Shown here: positions 1 to 7,601 of the stretch, piece by piece
Layout: every line of letters starts with the position of its first letter
Position numbering within the stretch: the stretch's first letter is position 1
Origin: a bacterium UBP1_UBA4783
Lineage (GTDB): Bacteria > Krumholzibacteriota > Krumholzibacteriia > Krumholzibacteriales > Krumholzibacteriaceae
Reading direction: 5' to 3'
Length of the DNA: 35,538 nucleotides
Assembly: GCA_002403075.1 (NCBI GenBank)
Contig: DHHB01000084.1
Span: forward strand, 41,564-77,101
Notes under the pieces: model-generated
Told to the model about the DNA's origin: nothing
Database searches by the model: none
Seen by the model: only the letters and a program-made list of their open reading frames with translations
Translations under genes and position numbers: made by a program

Positions 1-567
1 GGAAAAGTGAACGTCAAGGAGGCGCTCGAGCGCTGCTCGCGCTATCTCGTCGACTTCGGCGGCCACAAGGAGGCGGGCGGGTTCAGCATCCGCGAAGAGG
101 ACATACCCGATTTCCAGCGCATGTTCGAGGAGGTCGTCGAGGAGCTCGTGTCGTGCCCCGCGGCGCCGTGCGCCCTTCGGGCGGACGCGGAAGCGGTTCT
201 CGCGGACTGCACGCTCGATCTCTCGTCTTTCATCGAGCGTCTCGGTCCGTTCGGCGCGGCGAACCCGGAGCCGCTGCTCATGATCAGCAATCTCAAGGTC
301 GTCGGACATCCCCGCGAGGTCGGCGGCGGCCACCTCAAGTTCGAGGCCGCCGACGCCACGGGGGAGGTGCGCGACCTCATAGGTTTTTCGATCGTTTCGA
401 GGTGGAAGCCGGAGGACGTCGACGGGAAGACGGTCGACGTCCTCGCGCATATGCGGAAAAACACCTATCAGGGAAAGACGGCCCCGCAGATCCAGATCGG
501 CGAGATGCGGTTGTCCGGGACGGCCGAGCCTTCCGGGAGCGGCGCCGCCGTTTCCGGCGCGGAGTGA
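1..567 (+). CDS. recJ: Single-stranded-DNA-specific exonuclease RecJ, C-terminal part
   Basis: This is the 3' end of a gene that enters from the left edge; the reading frame is open from base 1, and the GTG at base 7 is not a start. RecJ is a 5'-3' single-strand exonuclease of recombination and mismatch repair. The visible 188 residues hold the end of the DHHA1 domain, with the G-G-H-K-E-A-G-G substrate-binding motif near residue 20, and then the OB-fold region introduced by the typical R-L-G-P-F-G-A-A-N-P stretch. The catalytic DHH domain lies outside the window. It is followed after 5 bases by dtd, so it probably heads the dtd-maf-mtnA operon. Family assignment is confident. Confidence 0.9.
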   Translation, partial: GKVNVKEALERCSRYLVDFGGHKEAGGFSIREEDIPDFQRMFEEVVEELVSCPAAPCALRADAEAVLADCTLDLSSFIERLGPFGAANPEPLLMISNLKVVGHPREVGGGHLKFEAADATGEVRDLIGFSIVSRWKPEDVDGKTVDVLAHMRKNTYQGKTAPQIQIGEMRLSGTAEPSGSGAAVSGAE

Positions 568-572
568 CCGAT

Positions 573-1040
573 ATGCGCGTCGTTGTCCAGCGCGTGAGCG
601 AGGCGTCCGTCGAAGTCGACGGGAGGATCGTTTCGTCGATCGGCCCCGGCATCCTCGTTCTCGCCGCGTTCCGGAGCGGGGACACCGACGCCGATCTCGA
701 TTGGACGGCGCGGAAATGCCTCGAGCTTCGGATCTTCGAGGACGAAGCGGGCAAGATGAACCGTTCCGTCCTCGACACGGAGGGATCGGTGCTCGTCGTT
801 TCCCAGTTCACGCTGTACGGCGATTGCCGCAGGGGGCGGCGTCCCGATTTCCTCGAGAGCGCGCCGGCCGCCCGCGCGGCCGAGCTGTACCGGAATTTCG
901 TCGATCTGCTCGGCGGACTGTACCCGAGGATCGCCGAGGGGGTGTTCGGGGCGGCGATGAAGGTGCGCCTCGTGAACGACGGTCCCGTGACGCTCATCGT
1001 CGAGCGCGGCGGATCCGATCCCGGGGAGCGGCCGCGATGA
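573..1040 (+). CDS. dtd: D-aminoacyl-tRNA deacylase
   Basis: A 155-residue protein of normal DTD length. DTD hydrolyses D-amino acids (and mischarged glycine) from tRNA, keeping them out of protein synthesis; it acts in the cytosol as a dimer. Both family signatures are present: S-Q-F-T-L-Y-G-D in the middle and N-D-G-P-V-T near the C-terminus, the latter containing the Gly-cisPro pair that gives chiral selectivity. The ATG at 573 lies 5 bases after the recJ stop and gives the canonical M-R-V-V-V-Q-R-V start. The stop overlaps the maf start by 4 bases, indicating translational coupling. Confidence 0.95.
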   Translation: MRVVVQRVSEASVEVDGRIVSSIGPGILVLAAFRSGDTDADLDWTARKCLELRIFEDEAGKMNRSVLDTEGSVLVVSQFTLYGDCRRGRRPDFLESAPAARAAELYRNFVDLLGGLYPRIAEGVFGAAMKVRLVNDGPVTLIVERGGSDPGERPR

Positions 1041-1636
1041 ACCCGTTCGTGCCCGAGCGTCTCCAGCGCGGCCTCGTTCTCGCGAGCGCCTCGCCGCGGC
1101 GGCGCGACATACTCGAACGCCTCGGATTCGAGTTCGAGACGATCGCGACCGGCGTCGAAGAGGACGACGTCGCGTGCGCCGACGATCTTCGTTTCGCCGG
1201 AATGCTGGCCGAGCGGAAGGCCGCGGCCGCGCGCATCCTCCGTCCCGCGGGCACGATCATCGCGGCCGATACGATCGTCGCGTGCGCCGGACGAAGGCTC
1301 GGAAAGCCGGCGGACGAACGCGACGCGGCCGCGATGCTCCGGCTCCTCTCGGGACGGCCCCACGAGGTGATCACGGGCGTCGCCCTCGCGCGCGCGGCGA
1401 CCCCCGCTCTCGTGCGCGCGGAGCGGACGACGGTGTACGTCCGCGCGCTCGCCGACGAGGAGATCTCCCGGTACGTCGCCACCGGCGAGCCGTTCGGCAA
1501 GGCCGGCGCCTACGCGATTCAGGGGCACGCCGCGCCGTTCGTCGAACGGATCGACGGATGCTACTTCAACGTCGTCGGTCTTCCGGTGGCGCTTCTGTTC
1601 AGAATGTTCTCGGAGCTCGAAAGGACGATCGAATGA
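1037..1636 (+). CDS. maf: Maf-family nucleoside triphosphate pyrophosphatase
   Basis: A 199-residue Maf/Ham1-like pyrophosphatase. Maf proteins hydrolyse non-canonical or methylated NTPs (dTTP/UTP or m7GTP, depending on subgroup) to monophosphates. Visible landmarks are the N-terminal L-A-S-A-S-P-R-R-R motif, A-A-D-T-I-V in the middle, the S-G-R-P-H-E-V-I-T-G-V stretch, and the G-K-A-G-A-Y-A-I-Q-G motif towards the C-terminus. The latter with the A-D-T-I-V motif suggests the dTTP/UTP-type (YhdE-like) subgroup, but this is an inference. The start overlaps the dtd stop by 4 bases (ATGA) and the stop overlaps mtnA in the same way. Confidence 0.92.
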   Translation: MNPFVPERLQRGLVLASASPRRRDILERLGFEFETIATGVEEDDVACADDLRFAGMLAERKAAAARILRPAGTIIAADTIVACAGRRLGKPADERDAAAMLRLLSGRPHEVITGVALARAATPALVRAERTTVYVRALADEEISRYVATGEPFGKAGAYAIQGHAAPFVERIDGCYFNVVGLPVALLFRMFSELERTIE

Positions 1637-2742
1637 TCCTGCCGACGATCGATTACCGCAAGGGACGGGTCGAGATCATCGACCAGACGCTGCTTCCGGG
1701 AAGGCTGCGCGTCCTGCGCCTGCGCTCGCTCGCGGAGCTCGAGGAGGCGATCGGGAGCCTGCGCGTGAGGGGCGCTCCGGCGATCGGGCTCGCCGCGGCG
1801 TACGGCATGCTCCTCTCCCTCGAGGAGCACCTCCGGAAACGGGTGAAGGGAGCGCCCCGGTACTTCTTCGACCGCGGATCCTTCGTGACTCCCTTCTCCG
1901 ACGCGGGCATCTCCGCGGGCGAGATCCGGCGCGCGCTCGAGTCGGCGCGGAAGCGGATCGCCGCGACGCGCCCGACGGCGGCGAACCTCTTCTGGGCGCT
2001 CGATCGAGTCGCGCACGCGGCGAGGCACGGCGGGCGGGATCCCTTCGAGATATGCTGCTCCACGGCCGCCGAGGCCTTCTGGATCCATCACGAGGAGCTC
2101 GAGATCGAGCTCGCGATCGGACGCAACGGCGAGCGCCTCATCCGGGACGGCATGAACGTGCTGACGCACTGCAACGCCGGAGGGCTCGCGACGGCGGGTT
2201 TCGGGACGGCGCTCGGGGTTCTCTACGCCGCGTGGGAGAAGGGGAAAAGGTTCCACGTGTACGTCGACGAGACGCGGCCGCTCCTGCAGGGGGCGCGCCT
2301 CACGGCGTGGGAGCTTTCGCGCCGCCGCATCCCGCACACCCTTCTCTGCGACGGAGCCGCCGCTTCCCTCTTCGCGGCGGGGAAGGTCGACGCGGTCGTC
2401 GTTGGCGCCGACCGCGTCGCGGCGAACGGCGATACGGCAAACAAGGTGGGTACCCTCGGGCTCGCCGTTCTGTGCGCGCGGTACAAAAGACCTTTCTACG
2501 TCGCGGCGCCGGCGTCGACGTTCGATCACTCGATCCCCGCGGGAAGCTCGATCCCCATCGAGGAGCGGGGAGGGCGCGAGGTGACGTCGATCGGGGGGAG
2601 GCGGATCGCCCCCGAGGGCACGCGGGCGTACAACCCGGCTTTCGACGTGACGCCGGCCACTCTCGTGCGGGCGATCGTCACGGAGCGCGGCGTCATAAAA
2701 CACCCGAACAGCGCCAAAATACGTTTGTTCGCAAAGGGTTAG
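1633..2742 (+). CDS. mtnA: S-methyl-5-thioribose-1-phosphate isomerase (MtnA/eIF2B-alpha family)
   Basis: A 369-residue member of the MtnA family, which converts methylthioribose-1-phosphate to methylthioribulose-1-phosphate in methionine salvage. Substrate-binding R-G-A-P-A-I-G, H-C-N-A-G with the catalytic cysteine at residue 180, E-T-R-P-L-L-Q-G-A-R-L, and the catalytic aspartate at residue 260 in G-A-D-R-V-A-A-N-G-D are all present; the 80-residue Cys-Asp spacing equals that of the B. subtilis enzyme. It is about 20 residues longer than usual because of an insertion around residues 73-97 containing R-Y-F-F-D-R-G-S-F. The 4-base overlap with maf sets the ATG. No other methionine-salvage gene is in the window. 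Some family members act on related sugar phosphates, so the substrate is not certain. Confidence 0.88.
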   Translation: MILPTIDYRKGRVEIIDQTLLPGRLRVLRLRSLAELEEAIGSLRVRGAPAIGLAAAYGMLLSLEEHLRKRVKGAPRYFFDRGSFVTPFSDAGISAGEIRRALESARKRIAATRPTAANLFWALDRVAHAARHGGRDPFEICCSTAAEAFWIHHEELEIELAIGRNGERLIRDGMNVLTHCNAGGLATAGFGTALGVLYAAWEKGKRFHVYVDETRPLLQGARLTAWELSRRRIPHTLLCDGAAASLFAAGKVDAVVVGADRVAANGDTANKVGTLGLAVLCARYKRPFYVAAPASTFDHSIPAGSSIPIEERGGREVTSIGGRRIAPEGTRAYNPAFDVTPATLVRAIVTERGVIKHPNSAKIRLFAKG

Positions 2743-2817
2743 GCGGCCAGCGGCCCCGCCGGCCGGCTCGGGACGCGCCCGTCGGCCCCGGACGTTCCCC
2801 CGCGAACGGTTTGCCGC

Positions 2818-2846
2818 TTGACATAATTCCTTGCCCCGTATATATT
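2818..2846 (+). promoter_or_regulatory. Sigma-70-type promoter for rplM-rpsI
   Basis: A consensus TTGACA (2818-2823) is followed by exactly 17 bases and TATATT (2841-2846). Transcription would start near 2853, giving a leader of about 37 bases to the rplM start at 2890. It is the closest match to the sigma-70 consensus in the window, as expected for a ribosomal-protein operon. Confidence 0.85.
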
Positions 2847-2889
2847 TCGTTGTTTCACGGGTGACCAGATCGCATTTCGGAGGAATGTG

Positions 2890-3321
2890 ATGCAGAAGAC
2901 GTTTGTTCTCAAAGGCAAGGACATCAAGCGAGACTGGTACATCGTCGACGCGACCGGCTTGCCGCTCGGCAGGCTCGCTTCGAAGGTGGCCCAGGTGCTC
3001 CGCGGCAAGGCGAAAACGACCTACACGCCGTTTCTCGACGGCGGGGATTTCGTCGTCGTCGTGAACGCCTCGAACGTCCATCTCTCCGGCCGCAAGCCCG
3101 AGATGAAGACGTACTGGCGGTACACGGGATACCCCGGAGGGCTGCGCATCACGAAGTACAAGGACGCCCTCGCGAAGCGTCCGGAGTTCGTGATCACGCA
3201 CGCCGTCAAGGGCATGCTTCCCCACAACAGGCTCGGCAGACGCCTCATCAAGAAGCTCAAGGTGTACGGCGGCGCCGAGCATCCGCACGCGGCGCAGCAA
3301 CCGCGCGTCCTCGAGATCTAG
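2890..3321 (+). CDS. rplM: 50S ribosomal protein L13
   Basis: A 143-residue L13, an early-assembly protein of the large ribosomal subunit. Typical features are the N-terminal W-Y-I-V-D-A-T-G-L-P-L-G-R-L-A-S block and the H-A-V-K-G-M-L-P-H-N-R-L-G-R signature near residues 103-116. A GTG at 2887 is in frame immediately before the ATG at 2890. The Shine-Dalgarno GGAGGA at 2879-2884 is 5 bases from the ATG but only 2 from the GTG, so the ATG is preferred. It is followed by rpsI, the near-universal L13-S9 pair. Confidence 0.97.
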   Translation: MQKTFVLKGKDIKRDWYIVDATGLPLGRLASKVAQVLRGKAKTTYTPFLDGGDFVVVVNASNVHLSGRKPEMKTYWRYTGYPGGLRITKYKDALAKRPEFVITHAVKGMLPHNRLGRRLIKKLKVYGGAEHPHAAQQPRVLEI

Positions 3322-3383
3322 CCCCCTCGCGGGGCGGTCTCGCGCGAACCGGGCGGCATACACGGCCTGAAGGAGGTGAACAG

Positions 3384-3776
3384 GTGGCGAAAGAAATGTT
3401 TCATGCGGTCGGCAGGCGCAAATCCTCCGTCGCGCGCGTGTACCTGTCTCCGGGCACGGGCAAGTTCATCGTGAACGGACGGGAGGTCGAGGAGTACCTC
3501 AAGCGCGAGGCGCTCTCCATGATCGTGCGGCAGCCGTTCGACGTGACGAACTCGCTCGGCAAGTACGACGTCAAGGCGACCGTCCGCGGCGGCGGCACCG
3601 CCGGTCAGGCGGGGGCGCTTCGACTCGGCATCGCGCGGGCGATCATGATGCACGACGAGACGCAGAAGAAGGTGCTCAAGGTCGGAGGATTCCTCACGAG
3701 AGATCCGCGCGAGAAGGAACGGAAGAAGTACGGGCAGGCGGGGCGCCGGAGAAAGTTCCAGTTCTCGAAGCGCTAG
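3384..3776 (+). CDS. rpsI: 30S ribosomal protein S9
   Basis: A 130-residue S9, whose C-terminal tail reaches the P-site tRNA in the small subunit. It shows the A-V-G-R-R-K-S-S-V-A-R start, the G-G-G-T-A-G-Q-A-G-A core and the strongly basic end finishing in S-K-R, all typical. The start is GTG at 3384, set by a near-perfect Shine-Dalgarno AGGAGGTGA at 3371-3379. It lies 62 bases after rplM with only a small GC hairpin (about 3321-3335) and no T-tract between them, so the two are co-transcribed. Confidence 0.97.
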   Translation: MAKEMFHAVGRRKSSVARVYLSPGTGKFIVNGREVEEYLKREALSMIVRQPFDVTNSLGKYDVKATVRGGGTAGQAGALRLGIARAIMMHDETQKKVLKVGGFLTRDPREKERKKYGQAGRRRKFQFSKR

Positions 3777-3882
3777 GATCGATCGAATTCACACATCCCT
3801 CGTACCGGCCCCGGGTGTTCTCGACGAACGGGAATGGGGCGCGCCCGAGGGGGATGGCGGCATAACCGAAGGAGGACACGCG

Positions 3883-4725
3883 GTGAACGTCACCATCAAG
3901 GACATGCTCGAGGCGGGCGCTCATTTCGGGCACCAGACGCGGCGCTGGAATCCGAAAATGAAGCCCTACATCTACAAAGAGCAGAACGGCATCTACATCA
4001 TAGATCTCCGCCACACGATGACCCAGATGGAGAAGGCCTCGAAAACGGTCGAGGCCTTGGCGGCGGAGGGCAAGACGGTCATATTCGTCGGCACGAAGCG
4101 GCAGGCCAAGGAGAGCGTCCAGGAGGACGCGACCCGCTGCGGCATGTACTACATCAACGAGCGCTGGCTCGGCGGCATTCTCACCAACTTCCGCACGATC
4201 AAGCAGAGCATGGACCGTCTCGACAACCTCGAGGCGATGGAGCGCGACGGCCGGATCAACCAGCTTTCCAAGAAAGAGAAGCTGGACATGGAGAAGCAGA
4301 AGGCGAAGCTTCTCAAGGTGCTCTCCGGTATCCGCGGCATGACGCAGATCCCGTCCTGTCTCGTCGTCATCGACACGAAGAAGGAGGAGATCGCGGTCAA
4401 GGAGGCGCGCAAGCTCGGTCTCTCGATCATCGGTCTCGTCGATACGAACGCCGACCCCGACGAAGTCGACATCCCCATACCGGCGAACGACGACGCGATC
4501 CGCTCGATCAAGCTCTTCACCAGCGTCGTCGCCGACGCGGTCGTCGCGGGGCGCGCGCGCTTTCTCAAGGACAAGGATTTTCTCGACGAGAAGGCGAAAC
4601 AGTCCGCCGGCGCGGCCGCCAAGGACGATCGTCCGGACCGCGGCGACCGGGGTGGGGATTCGCGGCGACGCCCGCCGCGCAGGACCCCCGAGGAGACGGG
4701 CGGAGACAAGCAATCGGAGCGCTGA
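3883..4725 (+). CDS. rpsB: 30S ribosomal protein S2
   Basis: A 280-residue S2. The family core is plain: M-L-E-A-G-A-H-F-G-H-Q-T-R-R-W-N at the N-terminus, F-V-G-T-K-R-Q-A, and the R-W-L-G-G-I-L-T-N-F block near residue 90. S2 binds late to the 30S subunit near the mRNA exit. The start is GTG at 3883 behind AAGGAGG at 3869-3875. The last 35 or so residues form a charged Arg/Asp-rich tail that looks disordered and makes the protein longer than many S2 proteins. The 106-base gap after rpsI shows no clear terminator or promoter. Its downstream partner is tsf, the usual arrangement. Confidence 0.97.
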   Translation: MNVTIKDMLEAGAHFGHQTRRWNPKMKPYIYKEQNGIYIIDLRHTMTQMEKASKTVEALAAEGKTVIFVGTKRQAKESVQEDATRCGMYYINERWLGGILTNFRTIKQSMDRLDNLEAMERDGRINQLSKKEKLDMEKQKAKLLKVLSGIRGMTQIPSCLVVIDTKKEEIAVKEARKLGLSIIGLVDTNADPDEVDIPIPANDDAIRSIKLFTSVVADAVVAGRARFLKDKDFLDEKAKQSAGAAAKDDRPDRGDRGGDSRRRPPRRTPEETGGDKQSER

Positions 4726-4770
4726 TCAGGCGGCGCTTTGACATACGGACACATCAGGGAGGAATCGTCG

Positions 4771-5373
4771 ATGAGCATCACACCGAAGCAGGTGAGCGAC
4801 CTTCGCGCGAAAACGGGCGCGGGAATGATGGATTGCAAGCGCGCTCTCGAGGAGGCGCAGGGGGACACGGAGAAGGCGATCAAGCTTCTGCGCGAGAAGG
4901 GGCTCAGCGTGGCGGCGAAGAAGGCGACGCGCGCCGCGAACCAGGGGTGCATCTTCTCCTACATACATCCCGGCGCCAAGATCGGGGTTCTCCTCGAGCT
5001 CAACTGCGAGACCGATTTCGTCGCGCGCACGCCCGATTTCCAGACGCTCGGCAAAGAGATCGCCATGCAGATCGCCGCGGCCTCGCCGGTCGTGGTGCGC
5101 CGCGAGGAGCTCCCGGCCGCCCTCCTCGAGCGCGAACGGGAGATTTATCGCAACCAGGCGCTCCAGTCGGGGAAGCCCGCCAACGTCGTGGATAAAATTG
5201 TTGAAGGGAAGCTCGAGAAATACTACCATGAGGCGTGCCTTCTCGAGCAGCCGTTTATCAAGAACAACGATGAAACGGTCGAGCAGGTCGTCACGGCGGT
5301 CATCGCCAAGCTGGGGGAGAACATGGTCGTCCGGCGTTTCTCCAGATTCCAGTTGGGGGAGGAACTGAGCTGA
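4771..5373 (+). CDS. tsf: Translation elongation factor Ts
   Basis: A 200-residue EF-Ts, the nucleotide exchange factor of EF-Tu. The N-terminal UBA-like domain with L-R-A-K-T-G-A-G-M-M-D-C-K and the core E-T-D-F-V-A-R motif are present. The length matches the short Thermus-type EF-Ts rather than the about 280-residue E. coli protein, so one of the dimerisation subdomains is missing. The start ATG at 4771 is preceded by GGGAGGA at 4757-4763; an upstream in-frame TTG at 4738 has no support. A terminator follows. Confidence 0.96.
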   Translation: MSITPKQVSDLRAKTGAGMMDCKRALEEAQGDTEKAIKLLREKGLSVAAKKATRAANQGCIFSYIHPGAKIGVLLELNCETDFVARTPDFQTLGKEIAMQIAAASPVVVRREELPAALLEREREIYRNQALQSGKPANVVDKIVEGKLEKYYHEACLLEQPFIKNNDETVEQVVTAVIAKLGENMVVRRFSRFQLGEELS

Positions 5374-5419
5374 GACGGTGCGGCGTGCGGAAGACGGGTG
5401 GCGGCCACTGAAGAGACAG

Positions 5420-5451
5420 GGCGCAGGGGGGCTATCCCCTGCGCCTTTTTT
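5420..5451 (+). terminator. Intrinsic terminator after tsf
   Basis: A perfect 10-bp stem (GGCGCAGGGG at 5420-5429 with CCCCTGCGCC at 5436-5445), a 6-base loop, and a run of six T (5446-5451). It separates rpsB-tsf from pyrH. No convincing promoter is visible between it and pyrH, so some read-through may supply the downstream genes. Confidence 0.92.
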
Positions 5452-5507
5452 CCGACCGGCCGCGCGCCCCGGGGCGGCGGATCCGGACGGCGGGGAGGGA
5501 TCGATTC

Positions 5508-6221
5508 GTGAAGCGCGCTCTCAAGTACAGGCGTCTTCTGCTCAAGGTGAGCGGCGAAGTGCTCGGCGGAGCGGAGACGAGCATCGATTTCGACCGGGTG
5601 GCGGCGTTCGCGGGCGAGCTCCGCGACGCGGTCACGGCGGGGTGCGAGGTCGCCGTCGTCATCGGCGGAGGGAACATCCTGCGCGGATACCGCGCGAGCG
5701 AGCGGGGTGTCGACCGCGTGGCGGCCGACAGCATGGGGATGCTCGGCACGATCATCAACGCCATCGCGCTCCAGTCGGCTCTCGAGCGAGCCGGCGTCGA
5801 GGCGCACGTCATGACCGCCATCGCGATGGAGCAGTTCGCCGAGCCGTATATCCGCCGGCGCGCTCTCGATCATCTCGAGAACGGCCGCCTCGTGATCCTC
5901 GCCGGCGGCACGGGCAACCCGTACTTCACGACCGACACGGCCGCCTCCCTGCGAGCCGTCGAGATAAAGGCCGAGGCGCTGCTCAAGGGGACGAAGGTCG
6001 ACGGCATCTACACGAGCGATCCCGCCGTCGATCCGCGCGCGAAGCTCATTCCGCGGCTCGGCTACATCGACGTGCTGCGCGACGACCTTCGCGTCATGGA
6101 CGCTACGGCGGTCGCGCTCTGCCGGGAGAACGGGATCCCGATCGTCGTTTTCAACATTCTCCGGAAGGGCAATCTGAGAAAAGTGCTCGAAGGGAAACGG
6201 CTCGGAACGATAGTCGCGTGA
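5508..6221 (+). CDS. pyrH: UMP kinase
   Basis: A 237-residue bacterial UMP kinase of the amino-acid-kinase fold; it phosphorylates UMP to UDP with ATP, acting as a hexamer in pyrimidine synthesis. Visible motifs are K-V-S-G-E near the N-terminus, the glycine-rich G-G-G-N-I-L-R-G, the D-S-M-G-M-L-G-T region, and the nucleotide-binding G-G-T-G-N-P-Y-F-T-T-D near residue 130. GTG at 5508 is chosen because GGGGAGGG at 5492-5499 sits 8 bases upstream and the protein then begins at the normal place. frr follows after 13 bases. Confidence 0.96.
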   Translation: MKRALKYRRLLLKVSGEVLGGAETSIDFDRVAAFAGELRDAVTAGCEVAVVIGGGNILRGYRASERGVDRVAADSMGMLGTIINAIALQSALERAGVEAHVMTAIAMEQFAEPYIRRRALDHLENGRLVILAGGTGNPYFTTDTAASLRAVEIKAEALLKGTKVDGIYTSDPAVDPRAKLIPRLGYIDVLRDDLRVMDATAVALCRENGIPIVVFNILRKGNLRKVLEGKRLGTIVA

Positions 6222-6234
6222 GGAGGTTGGTACG

Positions 6235-6798
6235 ATGACACAGATCAAGACGCTCGTCCAGACCGCCGACAGCCACATGAAGTCGACCCTCCAGAAGCTC
6301 GAGACCGAGCTCGCCACCATCCGTACGGGAAAGGCCTCGCCGGCGCTTCTCGACGGCATCAAGATCGACTACTACGGCAACAAGGTTCCCCTGAGGCAGG
6401 TCGCGAACGTCGCCGTACCCGATCCGAAGCTCATCACGGTGCAGCCGTGGGAGAAGCCGCTCGTCGGCGAGATCATCAAGGCGATACAGACGGCGAACCT
6501 CGGACTCAACCCGCAGAGCGACGGCGCGTTCATCCGCGTGCCCGTTCCGCCGCTCACCGAAGAGCGGCGGCGGGAGCTCGTGAAAGCGGTCAAGCACCTC
6601 GTCGAAGAGGCCAAGATCGCGGTCCGGAACGTACGGCGCGACGCGATCGAGAAGGCGAAGAAGCTCGAGAAGGAGCACGCGATCTCCGAGGACGACATGC
6701 GTCGCGCGCAGAAGGAGGTTCAGGACCTCACCGACAAACGCACCGAGGAGCTCGACAAGGTGTTCGCGGCGAAAGAGAAGGAAATCATGTCCGTCTAG
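6235..6798 (+). CDS. frr: Ribosome recycling factor
   Basis: A 187-residue RRF, which with EF-G splits post-termination ribosomes. The R-T-G-K-A-S-P-A-L-L segment, the Y-Y-G-N-K-V-P-L-R-Q hinge region and the P-P-L-T-E-E-R-R-R-E-L motif are diagnostic. The length is standard. GAGGAGG at 6220-6226, overlapping the pyrH stop, gives good spacing to the ATG at 6235. Confidence 0.97.
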   Translation: MTQIKTLVQTADSHMKSTLQKLETELATIRTGKASPALLDGIKIDYYGNKVPLRQVANVAVPDPKLITVQPWEKPLVGEIIKAIQTANLGLNPQSDGAFIRVPVPPLTEERRRELVKAVKHLVEEAKIAVRNVRRDAIEKAKKLEKEHAISEDDMRRAQKEVQDLTDKRTEELDKVFAAKEKEIMSV

Positions 6799-6836
6799 GG
6801 CGCTCGCCCGGGCGCGACCGTTTCGGGATCCGTGCA

Positions 6837-7601
6837 ATGACGAAAACCATCGATCGCGACATCGCGGAGCTCCGCGGGGAAACCCGCCTGCCGCGGCACG
6901 TCGCCGTCATCATGGACGGCAACGGGCGGTGGGCCAAAAAGCGGCGCCTGCCGCGCCTCGCCGGCCACCGGGCGGGGAGGGAATCGGTCCGGGCGACGAT
7001 CCGGACCGGGGCGAAGCTCGGCCTCGACGCGCTGTCCCTCTACACCTTCTCGCTCGAGAACTGGAAGCGCCCGCGGCTCGAGGTCGAGGGGCTCATGCGG
7101 TTTCTCGGAGAGGTGCTCGATTCGGAGTACCTCGAGCTCAAGGAGAACAACATCAGACTCCGCGCGATGGGGCGGCTCGAGATGCTGCCGGCGCGGACGC
7201 TCGCGGCGCTGCGCGAGACGATCGGGAAGCTCTCGGACAACACGGGCATGATTCTGAACCTCTGCCTCAGCTACGGCGGGCGAGCCGAGATCGTCGACGC
7301 CGCGCGGCGTTTCGCCCTCGACGCCGCCGCGGGACGGATCGAGCCGGAGACGGTCGACGAGGAGTCGTTCCGGCGCTACCTCTACGAGCCGGCCCTGCCG
7401 GATCCCGATCTTCTCATCAGAACGAGCGGTGAAATGCGGATCAGCAATTTTCTCCTCTGGCAGCTCGCCTACACGGAGATCGTCGTGACGGACGTGCTCT
7501 GGCCGGATTTCCGGGAGCGCCATTTCATCGGCGCCATCCGCGAGTATCTCGGGCGGGAACGGCGTTTCGGCGAGCTCAAGGACGGGGACCATGAGCGGTG
7601 A
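6837..7601 (+). CDS. uppS: Isoprenyl transferase (undecaprenyl diphosphate synthase)
   Basis: A 254-residue cis-prenyltransferase that builds undecaprenyl diphosphate, the lipid carrier for peptidoglycan and other cell-wall polymers. Signature elements are H-V-A-V-I-M-D-G-N-G-R-W-A (with the Mg-binding Asp), G-H-R-A-G, the F-S-x-E-N-W-x-R-P motif, and the C-terminal R-T-S-G-E-x-R-I-S-N-F-L-L-W-Q block. ATG at 6837 is the first start that preserves the family N-terminus; its ribosome-binding site is weak, 38 bases after frr. The end overlaps cdsA by 11 bases. Confidence 0.96.
   Translation: MTKTIDRDIAELRGETRLPRHVAVIMDGNGRWAKKRRLPRLAGHRAGRESVRATIRTGAKLGLDALSLYTFSLENWKRPRLEVEGLMRFLGEVLDSEYLELKENNIRLRAMGRLEMLPARTLAALRETIGKLSDNTGMILNLCLSYGGRAEIVDAARRFALDAAAGRIEPETVDEESFRRYLYEPALPDPDLLIRTSGEMRISNFLLWQLAYTEIVVTDVLWPDFRERHFIGAIREYLGRERRFGELKDGDHER

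Noticed and set aside
2847..2889. Ribosomal-protein leader structure controlling rplM
   Set aside because: Only about 37 bases remain between transcription start and rplM, and no stable fold is visible.
4738..4771. TTGACA at 4738 and CATACGG at 4744 just before tsf, as a promoter
   Set aside because: No -10 lies 16-18 bases downstream (the spot is the tsf ribosome-binding site), and no GAAAC lies 17-18 bases upstream of CATACGG.
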